DNA of 64,000 nt from Urechis unicinctus (Eukaryota > Annelida > Polychaeta > Xenopneusta > Urechidae), in the NCBI GenBank assembly GCA_034190875.2, contig CM067348.1:31786602-31850601 (forward strand), written 5' to 3'. The notes beneath the pieces were generated by a model. That model saw only the letters and a list, made by a program, of their open reading frames with translations, was not told the DNA's origin and did no database searches. The first letter of the stretch is position 1, and the number at the start of each line of letters is the position of its first letter. Positions 26,332-39,519 of this stretch are shown piece by piece. Both the position numbers and the translations under genes were made by a program.

Positions 26332-26375
26332 GTACGTATATATGCATATAAAATATTTTTATTCATATATATATA
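26142..26375. repeat. Compound (CA)n(TA)n microsatellite
   Basis: About 30 CA units with a few CG interruptions (26,142-26,206), changing directly to TA repeats to about 26,331, then TA-rich sequence. The histidine-threonine ORF across it is repeat translation. Confidence 0.97.
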
Positions 26376-27069
26376 TGGAACTTAAGGTCAGATAACAGAT
26401 GCGGTGGCACTTTTTTCAGATCAGCTTTCGATGTCATCAATTAGGTATTACATTACATATCGATTTGGTATCAACATTAACACGACAATCACCAGTAATT
26501 TTCTATGATTGCGTACGTTTTCTAAATTGTCAATGCAAAGTGGGTAACGTTACATAAGAACAACCCTATTGTATAATTTTCTTTTTCAACTTTCAGGAGA
26601 CCATGTAAAACTCACCATGCTTTCATATATACAGTTCTGTTACAAACAATAACCTTTTAATTCGGCATTGTCTCTTTGTAGACGGAATCATGTTTTGAGC
26701 GCACCTTTAATACACAATCAGAACGATGTACTGTTATTGTTGTTGTTACACTGATGTCCTTGAATTCCGCCATCACCCGATACTTACTTTAATGAAAGTC
26801 TGCAGTGTTTGCTTTGATTTAAGTGCATTCATACGGTGAATATTGTTGAGCAATGTTGCTGCAGTTGTTAATGCATTCAGCAGTATTTCAAGCCACACAA
26901 TGCATTTATGGCAGGTCCGCTTCCATTGTGTTTGTATTTGGGGGAAACTTAGCTTGGCGTTAAGGCTAAAATGCAAAAGATACATGATTTTATTCTAACA
27001 TTTAACATGTATTGCTAGTACTTAGCATATTTTGCACAGCGAAGGAAATTCAAAAGTACAGAGTAAGAT
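26376..27069. other. No feature recognised
   Basis: A+T-rich mixed sequence. A 70-codon minus ORF at 26,773-26,985 is unsupported. Confidence 0.5.
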
Positions 27070-27760
27070 AAGTTCATAATTGTGTTGCTGGTATTCCGTG
27101 TGATGTGTGTATATTGATCTGATGTACCCATCGTGTTTTTTAAAGTGCCTTAGTGCGGAAATATATGAATACCTCACTTTGTCTTCCAATTTAGATGTAA
27201 AATCATGACTCATGTAGAAGGTAGGTTTCTGTGTTAAGCTGGTGAAGTGAGAAAAGAGAAGATTTGTATTCTAAATGTGCTATATATAACCGCTTGCAAT
27301 GTCAATAGGGCACGGACATAATCAATAAAGCATGCCATTACCACTTAATTTATTATTTTCAAAGCAGAAAGAGCACTCACATGATTCCCATACTTCAGAG
27401 TTTTGTCATTGTATTATTTTTGTATGAGAAGTCTACATTGTTTTGTAGAAGCGCTACTTAAAAACATTTATTTGCAGTGCCTTTTTGACAAGCGCTCATC
27501 CTAATCGATAAAACATGTAACACTAATCTATCATGTTTGTCTACGATCATGATATAATTTTTGAAAATAGTCGATAATGTTTAGTTTTACATAGAAGCAT
27601 GAGCGAGGAAGATTAATGAGATTATCATAGTCATAATAGACTGAGGCATACTATCCATGCTTCTTCAGTCTCAGTAATAGACTGAGGCATACTATCCATG
27701 CTTCTTCAGTGTCAGTACAACGTGACTAAATGGCGCGAGAAATACTGGCTGCATCGATAA
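27070..27760 (+). repeat. Old direct duplicate, pair 3, copy b
   Basis: Diverged partner of 19,870-20,470. It contains a 41-bp tandem duplication at 27,635-27,716 that copy a lacks, so that duplication arose after the copies separated. Confidence 0.75.
27635..27716. repeat. 41-bp tandem duplication, two units
   Basis: Units 27,635-27,675 and 27,676-27,716 begin AATAGACTGAGGCATAC and differ at a single base. Each contains an interrupted inverted repeat (GACTGA, GGCAT ... ATGC, TCAGTC) able to fold as a stem-loop. Confidence 0.95.
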
Positions 27761-28002
27761 GCATAACAAAGTTACAAATTTTTGAAAACAAGCGAATCGA
27801 TTGGCAAACTTTGTGAATTGTTATGCCGAAACATAGCCGTAGCTAAATCACAAGCATTCTGAAATTGGTATAGGGACAATGTTACTGAATTTGTGAAGCA
27901 GTACTGTCTCAATCAGTGCATAACTAAATTAAATCGATTATTAAGTACACTGACGGGCAAAAATGACATGCTGCTATCATAAAATCGAAAAAAAGACAAT
28001 AA
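27761..28002. other. No feature recognised
   Basis: Short unannotated interval before an exon-like ORF. The last bases (aataaaacag) offer a possible but pyrimidine-poor splice acceptor. Confidence 0.4.
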
Positions 28003-28243
28003 AACAGTCATTATTTGGGGAGTGACTCTGTTCTCATTGAGCGCTGGGCAATTGACCCGCAGATTGGTATTGGTGGATACATTTGCTTTATGTGCGGCCT
28101 CGTGCCGTTGGTAGCTTACACGTACATTAATAATTTGCATACGCAAATCATAGACATTGCGGTAAAAGTTTATCTAAAACCCGATTACATTGGCTTTGGT
28201 GCGTCAATGGCATCGAACAGATGCACCGAATTCCCTGCTGTAG
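28003..28243 (+). CDS. Candidate internal exon with strong donor site
   Basis: The frame is open from 28,003 to a TAA at 28,462-28,464 (about 153 codons), among the longest here. A textbook splice donor, GTAG|GTAAGT, lies at about 28,240-28,249. If used, the exon ends near 28,243 and the rest of the frame is intron. A possible acceptor AG lies at 28,006-28,007. The translation up to the donor reads as ordinary protein (ERWAIDPQIGIGGY, a hydrophobic stretch FMCGLVPLVAY, then KVYLKPDYIGFGASMASNRC). I recognise no family. A frame of about 150 codons is near the longest expected by chance in 64 kb, so the donor motif is the main added support. Confidence 0.3.
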
Positions 28244-28464
28244 GTAAGTCTGTCCTCAGTAAACCTCCGAATTTCATTCAAGCTGAAATTAGATACATCA
28301 AGTTCAATATCTGCAAGCAACAGGATAAGTCTATGCATATATATCATGGGCGAGCAATAAAATTCAAACCAACCAAGCTTGGTCTACACAGTGAGTTGAC
28401 GACCCTGTCTGTTCGATATTCGTTATGGATAACAGATAAGTGGCGTCGACATTTAATCACATAA

Positions 28465-30079
28465 AGGTCAAAGTCTTGCATATTAGTGCAAATATCATCA
28501 TCTACGTACAAGTTTACGTTTAAGCATAAGAGTGTTGACAAGCGAACTTAGTGCTGTTCAAGATTGCACCTGATTGCCAATTAACACAATATTCACTTCT
28601 TAAAAAGATTGCTGTTGCAAGCGTTTGCATATTATATTCTGTTGTCTACTCACTAATTCGAGGGCGCATGTAGGTTTTAATATAAAAATTTGAAACAGGT
28701 ACATCCAGAAAGGTATTTATTATCGTTAAATAGTTTTACGCGGGAACTAGTAAGCTAGATCACGGTGTGACACCATTTCTCCTACCTGAGAGTTAAGCTG
28801 TAGCGAAACAAATAGCGGCTTCGATTACAGGAGGAGAAATTAATATTCCGCCATATTGGGTCGGGGTGGTAGAGGGTGGGTAGAATTCATTGTTGCGGCT
28901 TCTTGTTCACTTACATTAATAGGTCCCTAATGTACTGTCATTATGTTTTTGAACTGCTCCTGGGAAAAGCTTACATATAAATCACATTTGCCGTAAGACG
29001 AGCGTATCTTTTACGGTGAAAATTAATATAGATTTTTATTCTTATTATTCATAAACCAGTAGATTATGCCGATGTACAGTACGGTTATGTTGCTTGTCGA
29101 GTTTATGTGTATGGATGTTGAATATTTGGGTGAACATGGTGGAAATATATGCTGGAAGCATTTTATGTTGTAGTTTGTAATTCGTTAAGTGAAAAAAAAT
29201 CCTTAGATTGTGTCTGTGTGGGCATTCAATTTTTGTTTTTTCAATATACAGATTGCTTTTTTTCTGCAATTTGAGTGTTTTTTTAACATGGAAACCTCAC
29301 ATATGAATTGTACTACTTGAAGGTTAGCTTGTTACATCTGCTCTGGTTTTGCATTCAAAATGATTCTGCCACCGATTCTATATTTTCACTGTGCTGTGTA
29401 TAGAATGCAGTGAATGAAAGTAGGCTAGACGCACTTCAGCTCCCCTCCCTTCCGTATCTCTAATGAATCCCTTTTCAATTATTCTATTTCTTAGCTTCAA
29501 GAGGTGTAATCGACTAGCATCTCATAGCAATGTCAACATTTCGCTGGACCAGCTTTGCTACCTATTCCAGCGTTGAAAAGACTTGTTGAGTTTTTAATGT
29601 GGGAACTTACAATTGAACATAACGTTGACCATCATACGCATGAAAAAATTACTAACTGGTGACAAACCAGAATAGTTGATCAATCAGGCCACCAAGAGCT
29701 CTTAATTGTGACTAACTGGACAGCTTGTCTTGCTTGACAGGTTCTGAGTTACCATGAAGAGACGGTAACTATGGTCGTATTTAAATTCGATACGTAGCAT
29801 CAGGGCTGATTTCTTACAAATTCAGAATATTTTATAATCTTTATGTTTATTGTGGTGACTTACTGCCATGCTGTTATTCAAAATACATTCTGATATCAAC
29901 GTGACCATAAACTATCCCCATCAGCAAAAGTTATATATAAGCATACCTCGTAAATATATGCATCTAAATTAAAGTACGACGTTGCGACTTGGTTAATCAT
30001 TTCCAACAAGACGAACGCATGTAAATGGTTATCTATAACATTACATTTTATGACATTCAATGGAATTGTGTGTTGATTA
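28465..30079. other. 1.6 kb with no recognised feature
   Basis: Mixed sequence. No supportable ORF, repeat or RNA gene. Confidence 0.5.
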
Positions 30080-30360
30080 TCTGTGTTGTGTTTCGCAGTT
30101 GATAAGCTAAGATTTATGCTAGACCATACCGCAGCTTTATCTGCCTCTACAAGACATTCTGTGCTTCTGGCTGTGGTATCGACATTAAGGGACATTGCAC
30201 TCCCGTTGTTGCCAGATGGTGTGCCTTGGTTATATCTCCGAGAAGTCATTATTCCCCCAGCATGATACCTTGGGCAACTCCGTGCACGAGTATAAATGAT
30301 GCACGCGACCCACAACCGACTTCTGTTAGAAAAGGTATAGAATGCTGCCATGCGGTCCAC
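29896..30360 (-). CDS. Longest minus-strand ORF, uncertain
   Basis: A 154-codon minus-strand frame, the longest in the window, lies over a locally G+C-richer patch (about 30,080-30,340). Its first half is hydrophilic with several Arg, Asn and Thr residues (YNQGTPSGNNGSAMSLN), then EADKAAVWSSINLSLSTAKHN. The opposite strand is also open at 30,083-30,265, with a leucine-rich translation containing ALPLLPDGVPWLYLREV. Only one strand can be right. Neither shows a domain I can name, and high local G+C lowers stop frequency on both strands, so both may be accidental. Confidence 0.2.
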   Translation of the reverse strand: MDRMAAFYTFSNRSRLWVACIIYTRARSCPRYHAGGIMTSRRYNQGTPSGNNGSAMSLNVDTTARSTECLVEADKAAVWSSINLSLSTAKHNTDNQHTIPLNVIKCNVIDNHLHAFVLLEMINQVATSYFNLDAYIYEVCLYITFADGDSLWSR

Positions 30361-30423
30361 ATTTTACATGTAACTTGTTGTGACTGCACGAAAAGCGGTA
30401 TTCCCGACGTAAGTCAACCATAA

Positions 30424-33400
30424 TCGTTTAGTGCGTATTTATATGCGATACGGTATGGTTTATGTCGATAAATTGACCAAGACTTTTTATTATATGAACT
30501 CACAGAGTACATTTATGACTTCTGATATAGTATTATATCAATTAGTTTCCAATTATGTATCATCAAGGGAGGCAAACAGGGAAATATATCTGCATTGCAA
30601 AAAGATCTCATTCGCAAGCCACACAGTGATGCATGCTGGCTATGTTATGTTAAGCCAAAATATTCAGCTCGCAATTTGATTTGAAGCAACGTAAACTTTG
30701 ACCATATTTGTCTGAGCTGTGCATGAAAATCATGCAACTATTATTAGTTGAAGATGAGCTGGATTATCTTAGCTACACAAAACAAATGTTTCACGGTGCC
30801 AGATAATGACCAGCACTCTCATTTATCTTTCAAGCAATGGACGCACAGCAGTAATATTATGCCAATAATCACTGCGTAGTCAATGTTTCGTTATGGGCGA
30901 AAGTTTACATGAATGACCATTTGAAAATATTGTTTCAAAACAAATGTTTCGAAGTAGTGTGTTTAAGTTATAGATCTGTGACGAGGGTTTAGTGCCTCTT
31001 TTGACAAAGCAATTGTCGAAGGTAGCATCCCTGCAAATATTATCCCATATTTTGGATCCGCAGTATTTGCAACTAAATATGTACATATATATATATATCA
31101 TGCAACACTCTCAAGCCTACTAATGATGGTCTGCAGCACACACAAAAGCCTATTGTCTAATTACCTTACTAAATCGATATGATAGCTTTCTGAGTCTTAT
31201 AATTGCAGCTTCGGTGTTTAAAAACCATGCATAAAACATGTAATATAAACTTGCTGTGATGTTTTATATAATGCCGCTGAGCTGGCACAAAATTCGATTT
31301 TCAACGATTGCTAAGGCGGATGTGGTTATAACAAAAACAAGGTTACATGCATATCTGTGACGTACATCAGCATTTTGTCATGAACTCAACTAAACATACC
31401 ATTAAAACGATGGAAAGACAGAGGTCATGCAAAATGATCATCTCGTCAAGCCAACTGCTACGCACCAGGATCAAACGCGGTGAAATACTTACAGAGAACC
31501 AGATATTTTGCTCTCGTGTATTTTGTAGCCATGAAGTCCCAAAACTTCATGTGAACCCTTTGCAGAACATTATATTCATATTTTGAACTATGTCCGCTTT
31601 TATATTTAACCATTGTATGGTATAGATAGCATCAATCGATATCTACGTCTCTAGTACAGCAATATATTTACGAGATTGGGAAAATGTATTTAAAAGGTTG
31701 TACCCGTCCACCCGCAGATTTAAGATACTCGACTACATTGCACCAGTGGCCAGCATATTGTTCATGCATGGTTATGTTATCAACGAATATAAGAGCTCAC
31801 CCAAAGCGACACGCATAATTTCCTTTCATGGGGGTGGACTTCGCCCTGATGAAAGCCACAAGTGATTGATACAGGATATTTACCTGATGCTAGCACTATA
31901 TTATATGCGCCGGTGGCTGAATAGGTAACAGAGCCTCTGAACTTGTTCGATGTTGCTATCATATTAAGCAATTAAGGTTTCAAATATCCACCTGCAAGGT
32001 TGAGAGGGTACAAGGCAAAACGATATTCGAACTGAAATGTGTACAAGCGAGACGTTTACAAAAGACGTGGTATTAGTTCAAGCACTATGTAGGCAAGGAC
32101 GAAAACAGAGAAAATAATGATGTTTTATCTTATTTACAAATACCGCCTGGTATTTCGATGTCATTGTGGAACAATAACGCCCCTGCAACCGTAGAATATG
32201 CAATAGAATTGAGCTAAATGCATCATAACATTGGCGTGTTGACAGCTCAGGGACAGCAAAAGAAAGTTATCCATTCAAAACAAATAGCTTTGTGGGGACC
32301 CACAGCTAGCTGCTGGCGTCATCAAGCGGTAATTCGCGAATGCACGAAAAAAATTGTAACGTATAGAGAATGTTATGAATTGACTGAATGATTATCTATC
32401 ATAACGGCATTGCTACTATTTGCATATATATTTAACATAGTGCATAGCTCAAGTCGTCAGACTAAAATATATACATTCCGACCAGAAACTACCAACGACT
32501 GCAATCTGTGCGAACGGGGAAGAACAGAATGTTGTTGATTGTTATTGTCTTGAAACTGATAATGCACTGCTTATTGGTATTATTCGCGAGCAAAGCTCTG
32601 GGCATCATACGAGGCTCCAATAAGGGAAATGACACTCAATACAGCCGAAATATTGGGTTCATTAGATTTCAGAAGCCGATTTTCTTCTGTTGTTACCTTA
32701 AAATTGATAAATTTGGCTCATCGTATAAAATTTCGTATCTATTCAGACTGTGACGAACTCCTTGCATGGTATAGACATACACCCCCGTCTAAGTTGAACT
32801 AATAGTTGAATATTAGCACATTGTCATTTAAAGGAAAACATTATGATTAATATCACTATATATAAGGGAACCAATGGTTTTATTGCGATGTAGTTTTGAC
32901 AAACATAAAATGATTGTGTGTTTTTTTGTACACAAGTGTCTGTATTGTCCCTAACTATTTTTTGGTATGCCATATACCGTTATTACTAATATACGATCCA
33001 GTTCTTGTAAACTTCTGTCAAAGTTATTGCAATTTGCAGAAAGAGTTGTTGACTTTAATTGTGATCCATCTAGATTTGTTTATATTTTGTTCTTTTTAAA
33101 CAGTACATATTTTCCGGTTAAATATTCAACTATTTCTGTAAATGCAGGCCACTGTTTATGTGTTTGAGTACACTAACGAGGCTTTGTAATACACATAACT
33201 GACCTGCACTATGCGGTCGAGAAGAATCCTCTAGAAGGTTTTTATACATGCTGATAGCAATAGTTCTCTCGGTCTTGCTATTTATATCAGAAATTATAAA
33301 TCATCGATTCATTTGATTTATCATTATTGTCGGTCGAGCCTTTCGCTGATTGATGTCTCTCTTAAGGTTACACTGCCGACTTAACCCCACAAGTGGTAAG

Positions 33401-33639
33401 TGCCGTAACTCACAAAATGAAACCAGTATCCCTATTCCTCCTCCATCCATAGCCCTGTATATCTTTCGTTAGAAGCTGTTATCATGTGAGTATGGCTTTA
33501 GGTGTGTCAATATTCCTACGTATCAAAGTCTTAGTTCAACAACACTTGGTGAATGCGACCTGCTGCCTCACCCAAACTATCTTATTACGATGCTCTACGC
33601 ATTGGTATGAAATACATTATATCTTTCTACCATCCCCAC
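30424..33639. other. 3.2 kb with no recognised feature
   Basis: A+T-rich mixed sequence. Plus ORFs at 30,431-30,679 and 32,508-32,753 are unsupported. If the LINE at 33.6-34.2 kb were full length, its reverse-transcriptase ORF2 should lie here on the minus strand. I could not find RT motifs. Confidence 0.5.
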
Positions 33640-34205
33640 CCCCTCGTCTTCCTAGTTTTGAGAAACTGGTTGCTCGGATAACTCTCGAAATTACAAATGC
33701 GCGACTTTGATTTCACCTCGCGACAGGACCTGCAATCTAAAAAGCAGGCGAAGATATCGATGAAAGCAATTTCAAAAGACGTTCTTGAGTCTAAGATTAA
33801 GGGAAATCGCGGAATTCGTAAACCGTGAACGAGGAAAGACTTCCTGCACAGTGTCCTGTGTAGATCTAGATGCACTGACTGCTAGCAGCTACCTGTAATC
33901 CGCCAGTATCTGCTCACAGCTAATAACTCTCCAACTGTCATTCGTCCCTTATATTGTCACCAGCCTACATGCTTTCTGGTCTTTTGTCGATCCTGTTGAT
34001 CCCCTCTTCACAAACTGCCTTTGGGCAAACCCTTTCACCTGCTGAAAGGACCTAATCCCGCACCATCGAATCACCTATAACCAGCATGTCAGCTCGCTGC
34101 GTTACCGTCGTCTTCGTTAGCATATCACCTCACCTGCTACCTCCTGGATCCATTTAGTAATCCCATAGTTAGCTTTCGATCTAGATGACGGCCCCATACC
34201 TTATG
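33640..34205 (-). mobile_element. Decayed LINE retrotransposon, ORF1 SGNH-esterase domain
   Basis: Read on the minus strand, this G-rich segment carries ordered motifs of the SGNH/GDSL-type esterase domain found in ORF1 of CR1/L2-like LINEs. Block I is DMLVIGDSMVRD (34,055-34,090), with the catalytic-serine motif GDS. RVCPKAVCEEGINRIDK follows at about 33,990-34,035, where family members have a VC.PGA..EDI..RID segment. GTND is at 33,937-33,948, followed by EQILADYR and, after a stop, LLA. A PR...NSAISLNLRLK stretch then shifts frame into AFIDIFACFLD near 33,735-33,765. Stops interrupt the frame after block I, before and after GTND, and there is at least one frameshift, so the copy is dead. 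The terminal DGxH block could not be placed. The family role is esterase or RNA-associated function in the LINE ribonucleoprotein. The LINE assignment rests on motif order recognised from memory. Confidence 0.72.
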
Positions 34206-37200
34206 CTGTTTTGTCGCAAAAACCCTTAATCATTCATGAAATTACTTCCATAAGATATATCCACCTCGATAAAACTTACTTAGACTATTATTTAGGCTAA
34301 AAATCCAAAGCGCCACAAATCCAGCATATGGTTGAATAATGAACAGAATATTTGGCTCATATGATGTGCACTTTCACCTGATCATTTAACATTGCCTGTA
34401 ACAAGAATATCTTTGACATTACTACGAGGTTTAATCATTGATACATGGTCTTCATTTATGCAGTGAGCAGAAACAGGTCATACACACATTGCAGTCACAA
34501 AAGCGTTATACCTGAATTTGTCTTGGCGAGATGATCATGCTTCATCCTCATATCAGCTGACGACAGTTCAGTGGTAGTAATGCTTGGCGCGTGGCCAAAT
34601 GACATCATGGTACATTGACCCCGTATCAGTTGGCAAATGATGCTGAACGTGGTGTTAAACTAGATTAGCGAAGCCACGTTTATATAGCCTACTAGATGCT
34701 TATAGAAAGCATTGTTTTACAAAATGCAGTCGACATAATCCATGTATGCGTTTAGGCGTTGCAGTCTTCATTTTCAGCCATCTGCGTCACTAAACAATTT
34801 TTTGGGCTGATTAAAAGCTGTTGATTGTTGCATTATTAACACAACTACTGTGTCATTCAAGACAGCCAAACACGTATAGCAATTGATGACGTGTAGTCTT
34901 ATCGTGTCATTGTCTGATCGTAGCCATCTTATTTTCAATGCAGCATCAATTTCGGCAACCTCTATGTAAACAATGTTTGTGTCATTTATTGCATATACCT
35001 GGCAGTGACTCGTATATATTTCTTAAATAATTGATAACAATCTCACTGAATAGTTAGTCCGTTTTTGAGTGTGGTGCAAATCTCGCAAAACCACTGAGTG
35101 CGGCTTCTGTTAACATATCTGGTTTGTGTTTCTTAAGTTAATTTTGTCTTCGCCGCATTACCAGAGAACGGCTGAACGGCTATGTTTAGACCAATAATAC
35201 CAAACGACAATTAATAGATTACTTTTATTTCAGATGATTATCTTATCGAATGCATAAAAACACAGATAAATACCGGCTCTGATAGAAAACAAAAGTAAAT
35301 GATGAAGACAGAGGAAGGAAACAAAATTATATCAACAGCAGTAAATTTATAAGTGTAGAGCGTTGCCGAGGGACTGTGTAAACAAATTCGACTAACCGAT
35401 TACCGCCAGTACCAGTGATGCACGGATCAAAATGAAGGACGATCAGAAATCTCCATGGATAATGAACAAGGACGGTGTGGATGAAATGGCACCTTACACA
35501 TTACACCCATAAGAACATAAAACTCCGAGGTAATTTTTATGAGCCACACAAGATACACGGTGACCTTGACGATAGGGAAACGCTGCACATATGCTGCTTG
35601 TATATTATTCTTTAGGGAATTATAATTTTTCTGCGCATATCCCTATCTCGGTGACCAAAGCGATAGATATACATCTTATTTTTCATTCATCGCTTCAAGT
35701 GAGTCAATGTTTGTAGCTGACACACGTCCTCTTATTTGAGTTTCTAGGTAAGGAATAGTATCTACCAATCACGTTTGTTGGCTTGTCATCAGCACAATAA
35801 TTTGCCTCGAGGTGGAATATAGTGAAAATTATTGTATTAGGATACAGGGTTGAACCCATTTTGTCTTACACTTCCATCGACGGAGGAAAATGACGTACAT
35901 CATTTCATAAGTGATACAAATAACAGCGGGCAAATCAGAGAAATGTGTCTAAGCGATCTAACAAATCTTGGTTCTGAGCTGAGAGCAAGGGTTAAAAAAA
36001 TAGATCCGACATTGACACATTCACCATTTATTAACCAGTAATGGGCCCCTACAATAACAACTGTTGACCTATGATAGTAGCTGATAAAAACATTTTAGAA
36101 ATTTGATAACGAAGCAGATATATTACCTTAATCACGTCAAATATGACACAAATAACATTATCTCTTATGCATCTCGGGCATACAAGGATTACAGCTGCAA
36201 AGGTACAGATATTATTCTTATTCTTCCATAGCTAACGTGACCTTACGTTTAGAGCAATGCCACCAATGAGCGTTTGACATGTTTGATTAGCACTATTGTC
36301 AATTACTGGATATCAAATCCTTTACATCCATCACCCTTTAGAGATATTATGGTAATGTATAAAGACCAGAGGGAATTTATCGCCTAGTTCAGAAATATTA
36401 TGCAAACTGCACGAATAAACGCTACTTTACGATATAGAATTGGAGGGTATAAGCTGAACACATTAGCAAGTGAAAATGACGCTGTGATATAGATGTGTCG
36501 CGTTCTACTCCATCTTAAAACATAAATACATACGCGGCTGTCATTATCTGTTTACTGCTATCATTTATCATTTTATACTTTTTTACAATTATTTTATGTT
36601 TGTTGGGGGGTTGGGCTCTCTGTGTAATGTTGGTGCAGTTTAATAAAGTTGATCAAAACATATTATATGTTGCAATGATAAATGTTAAGCATGATATAAA
36701 AATGTGTCGGACGCATTCAAAGGACCGTCCAGCACAAAAACAGCTATTCTATTATTGCCATATATAAAGGGTTGCCATAGTGCACAATATTTCGCCAATG
36801 TTCGAGCTGACAAGAAATATCATGCAGTCATTTTCAACAATTTGTAGATAATATCGATAATGAAAACACAAATTATGCAAGAAGACCCTAAAGTGAAAAG
36901 ATCAGGCAGCTCTCCCTGTTAATTTGCTTAGATGTTGGAAAATCAACTGTGCGATGTGCAACGCCGGATAAAGAGAATACAAGGCTTCCCACGCTACTCG
37001 CCAAACCGTACAACGCTTGTGTTTATGACGCTCAAATACAAATCTGAATTTTGCGTTTGGATTGGAATACGAAATAACGTTGCAATAACCTGATAGAAGT
37101 ATTTTTTTCCATATGCTGATCTTCTGTTTGCAACAACATTACTACAACCAACGGTTTATCATGAATCATAGTATTAAAGAAATGAGAACAATATAAAAAT

Positions 37201-39519
37201 ATAATCGTCAGAAAACATATGTTTAAGAACTGCGTCGTATGTCTTTTACGGACATTTCTGTATGTGTATGAAGACTTGTGGGTACGACAGATTGCGCAAC
37301 ACCATACGAACCACGATTAAACGCATGATATGTGTTGATTCTACAGAAGTATGAAATGCACAAATATCATCAAATTACTGGTAAGCATCCTGGAGTAACC
37401 TTTTTAGCAATTGTTATGGTAGCATCGCAGCTTAAGATGGGTCTTCTGCGGATCGATATAATATGAACTCGGCTAGTGCCTTATTTACACAGCGCAGTGG
37501 ATGACATACATGGCTGTATGCGTGACAACCTCGATAGAATAGAACCCTTCGCCCAAAGACTGACTAGGCGCATAGACATTTGTCATAGATAGAAATGAAC
37601 CATGACACGTCTAAAAGTGACTCTATCTTTATAGAGACTGTAATGCAACCTTAGCCAATAATGGATTTTTATGATTTATTTCCTCTTAATAACAATGGCT
37701 TATGGCTTCGCGAATGTGTGCCAGACTTACGCACTATTGACCCGTTTACAGAAAGGTCACTTACTCACTCTGTAAAAGCGGCTTTCAGATATATCTTTAG
37801 ACACTATGTCAGAAGATGATATCTTCCGCGGAAGTCGCGGACTTTATTGACACTGAGTTCAGAGCGAGAGCAGGCAGATGAAACGAGCAAAGCCATATTA
37901 GGATATATTCATCCCACGTCGAGGTCTAGGATTCACACTTTTGGCCTTTCCACTTATCAATGGAACGGAATCCTTCACAGAAGGTTTCGCTCTATCCGTT
38001 AGTGATCCAAATGGGTGCAAATCAGGTATCGCGCATGGTGGATAGCATCATAAAACATAAGACCCAGACGAATATATACACGCATCATGCCACAACATTA
38101 ATCTGTTAGGGTAGATATATGCGCCACGCTGCATTTATTAACGCTTCAGCAAATAGGAGATGGTTAACAAATGCTGTTATTTTATTATGGGATTGGTTAA
38201 AAAGTGCAGAACAGTTTTGCCAGGATGCCGATGCGTCTTAATTATTGCCATTATGTGACAGAACATTTCTCATAACTGAAGATCTTCACGCAATGAAATT
38301 ATTGAGCGATGGCTTCCCATGCAATCATTGCCACACGTCTTGTTAAAAGTGTGCCTAAGTAATACTTTGACAAATAAGCTTGTATGTCAGAGCAGACAGG
38401 GCAATGGTACGTATACTATCACTCACAATGGTGATAAACTGTATCACTGCTTGCTTGTGCTAATCCAAAGCCTCACTTGTTAGGTTAATTGCGCTGCCAT
38501 TTTGATTGATATAGGCGATTGAATATTCCAACTAATTGCTATATGCTACAAAATAACAAACATTAATAACCGTATTGCACAGAAATACAAATAATATAAG
38601 CGTCATTAATGTCGCTGGTGCATTCCTAGAGAAGCTGATTATTCGTGCAAATGAGCTTTACAAGCACCAGCGCTCCTGTCGGTTGTATTCATAAAACAAC
38701 GCGGGAGTCCATGTCAAACCGTTCTCGTTGGATTGCTTCTGCACGCCAGTAGCCCACGTCCAAGATAGATATTCGGCCGGAGATGCTACGCTTTTGGCAT
38801 CTCAAAGCTACGAATTCGTGCTAACTATAGTGCATGGTGTCACTACATGTCTGAGCGCCGGCTGCATGGATGAGCATAGCTGAGAAAAGCATTCTGAAAC
38901 ATTGTTCAGTCATTAGTAATAATTTTACGGATTATATCACAGCAATTTCATCATTTAGCATTTTGGATGGATAAAAAAACAAGCACGCTCCAACGCAGCA
39001 GATGAGCAGAGAGACGTTGGACACGCAGTAAGATGTTCACCAGAGTACTCAAAAATGTTTGGCCTTGGAGGCGCTCCGTTACAATATGTGTTGGGCTTAT
39101 TTGATTTTTGAATTTATAATGTGATCGCACGCACCATTTGTAATCGATATTGAAGAACCAGCATAAGCAGCACGCGCCCAGCGTTCTCCATGCTAGCCTA
39201 ATTTACCTGGTCATTTGTATTCCGATGATACCGATATTCGACACTAAATCATGTACACACTCAATGCTTATGATGATTCCTTTGGGAATCGCACCTCGAT
39301 ATACACCCATTTCATAGCCCGATATTGACGTGTCGCTTTCATGCAACGGGGATTTATATAGTACCATTTGTCGTTTATGAGGATGCTGTACTGAATATCA
39401 ACGACCACGGATTATGTTTGGAGAGCACGATATTTCTCCATTAGGGTATATCTGAAAGCGATTAGCACCTCAGGTCCCTGCAGATGCTTTGAAATACCTC
39501 CATTTAGAGTGAATCTTAC
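34206..39519. other. 5.3 kb with no recognised feature
   Basis: The longest blank interval of the window. Mixed A+T-rich sequence with no ORF above about 65 codons and no microsatellite, tandem repeat or RNA gene that I could see. Confidence 0.55.
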
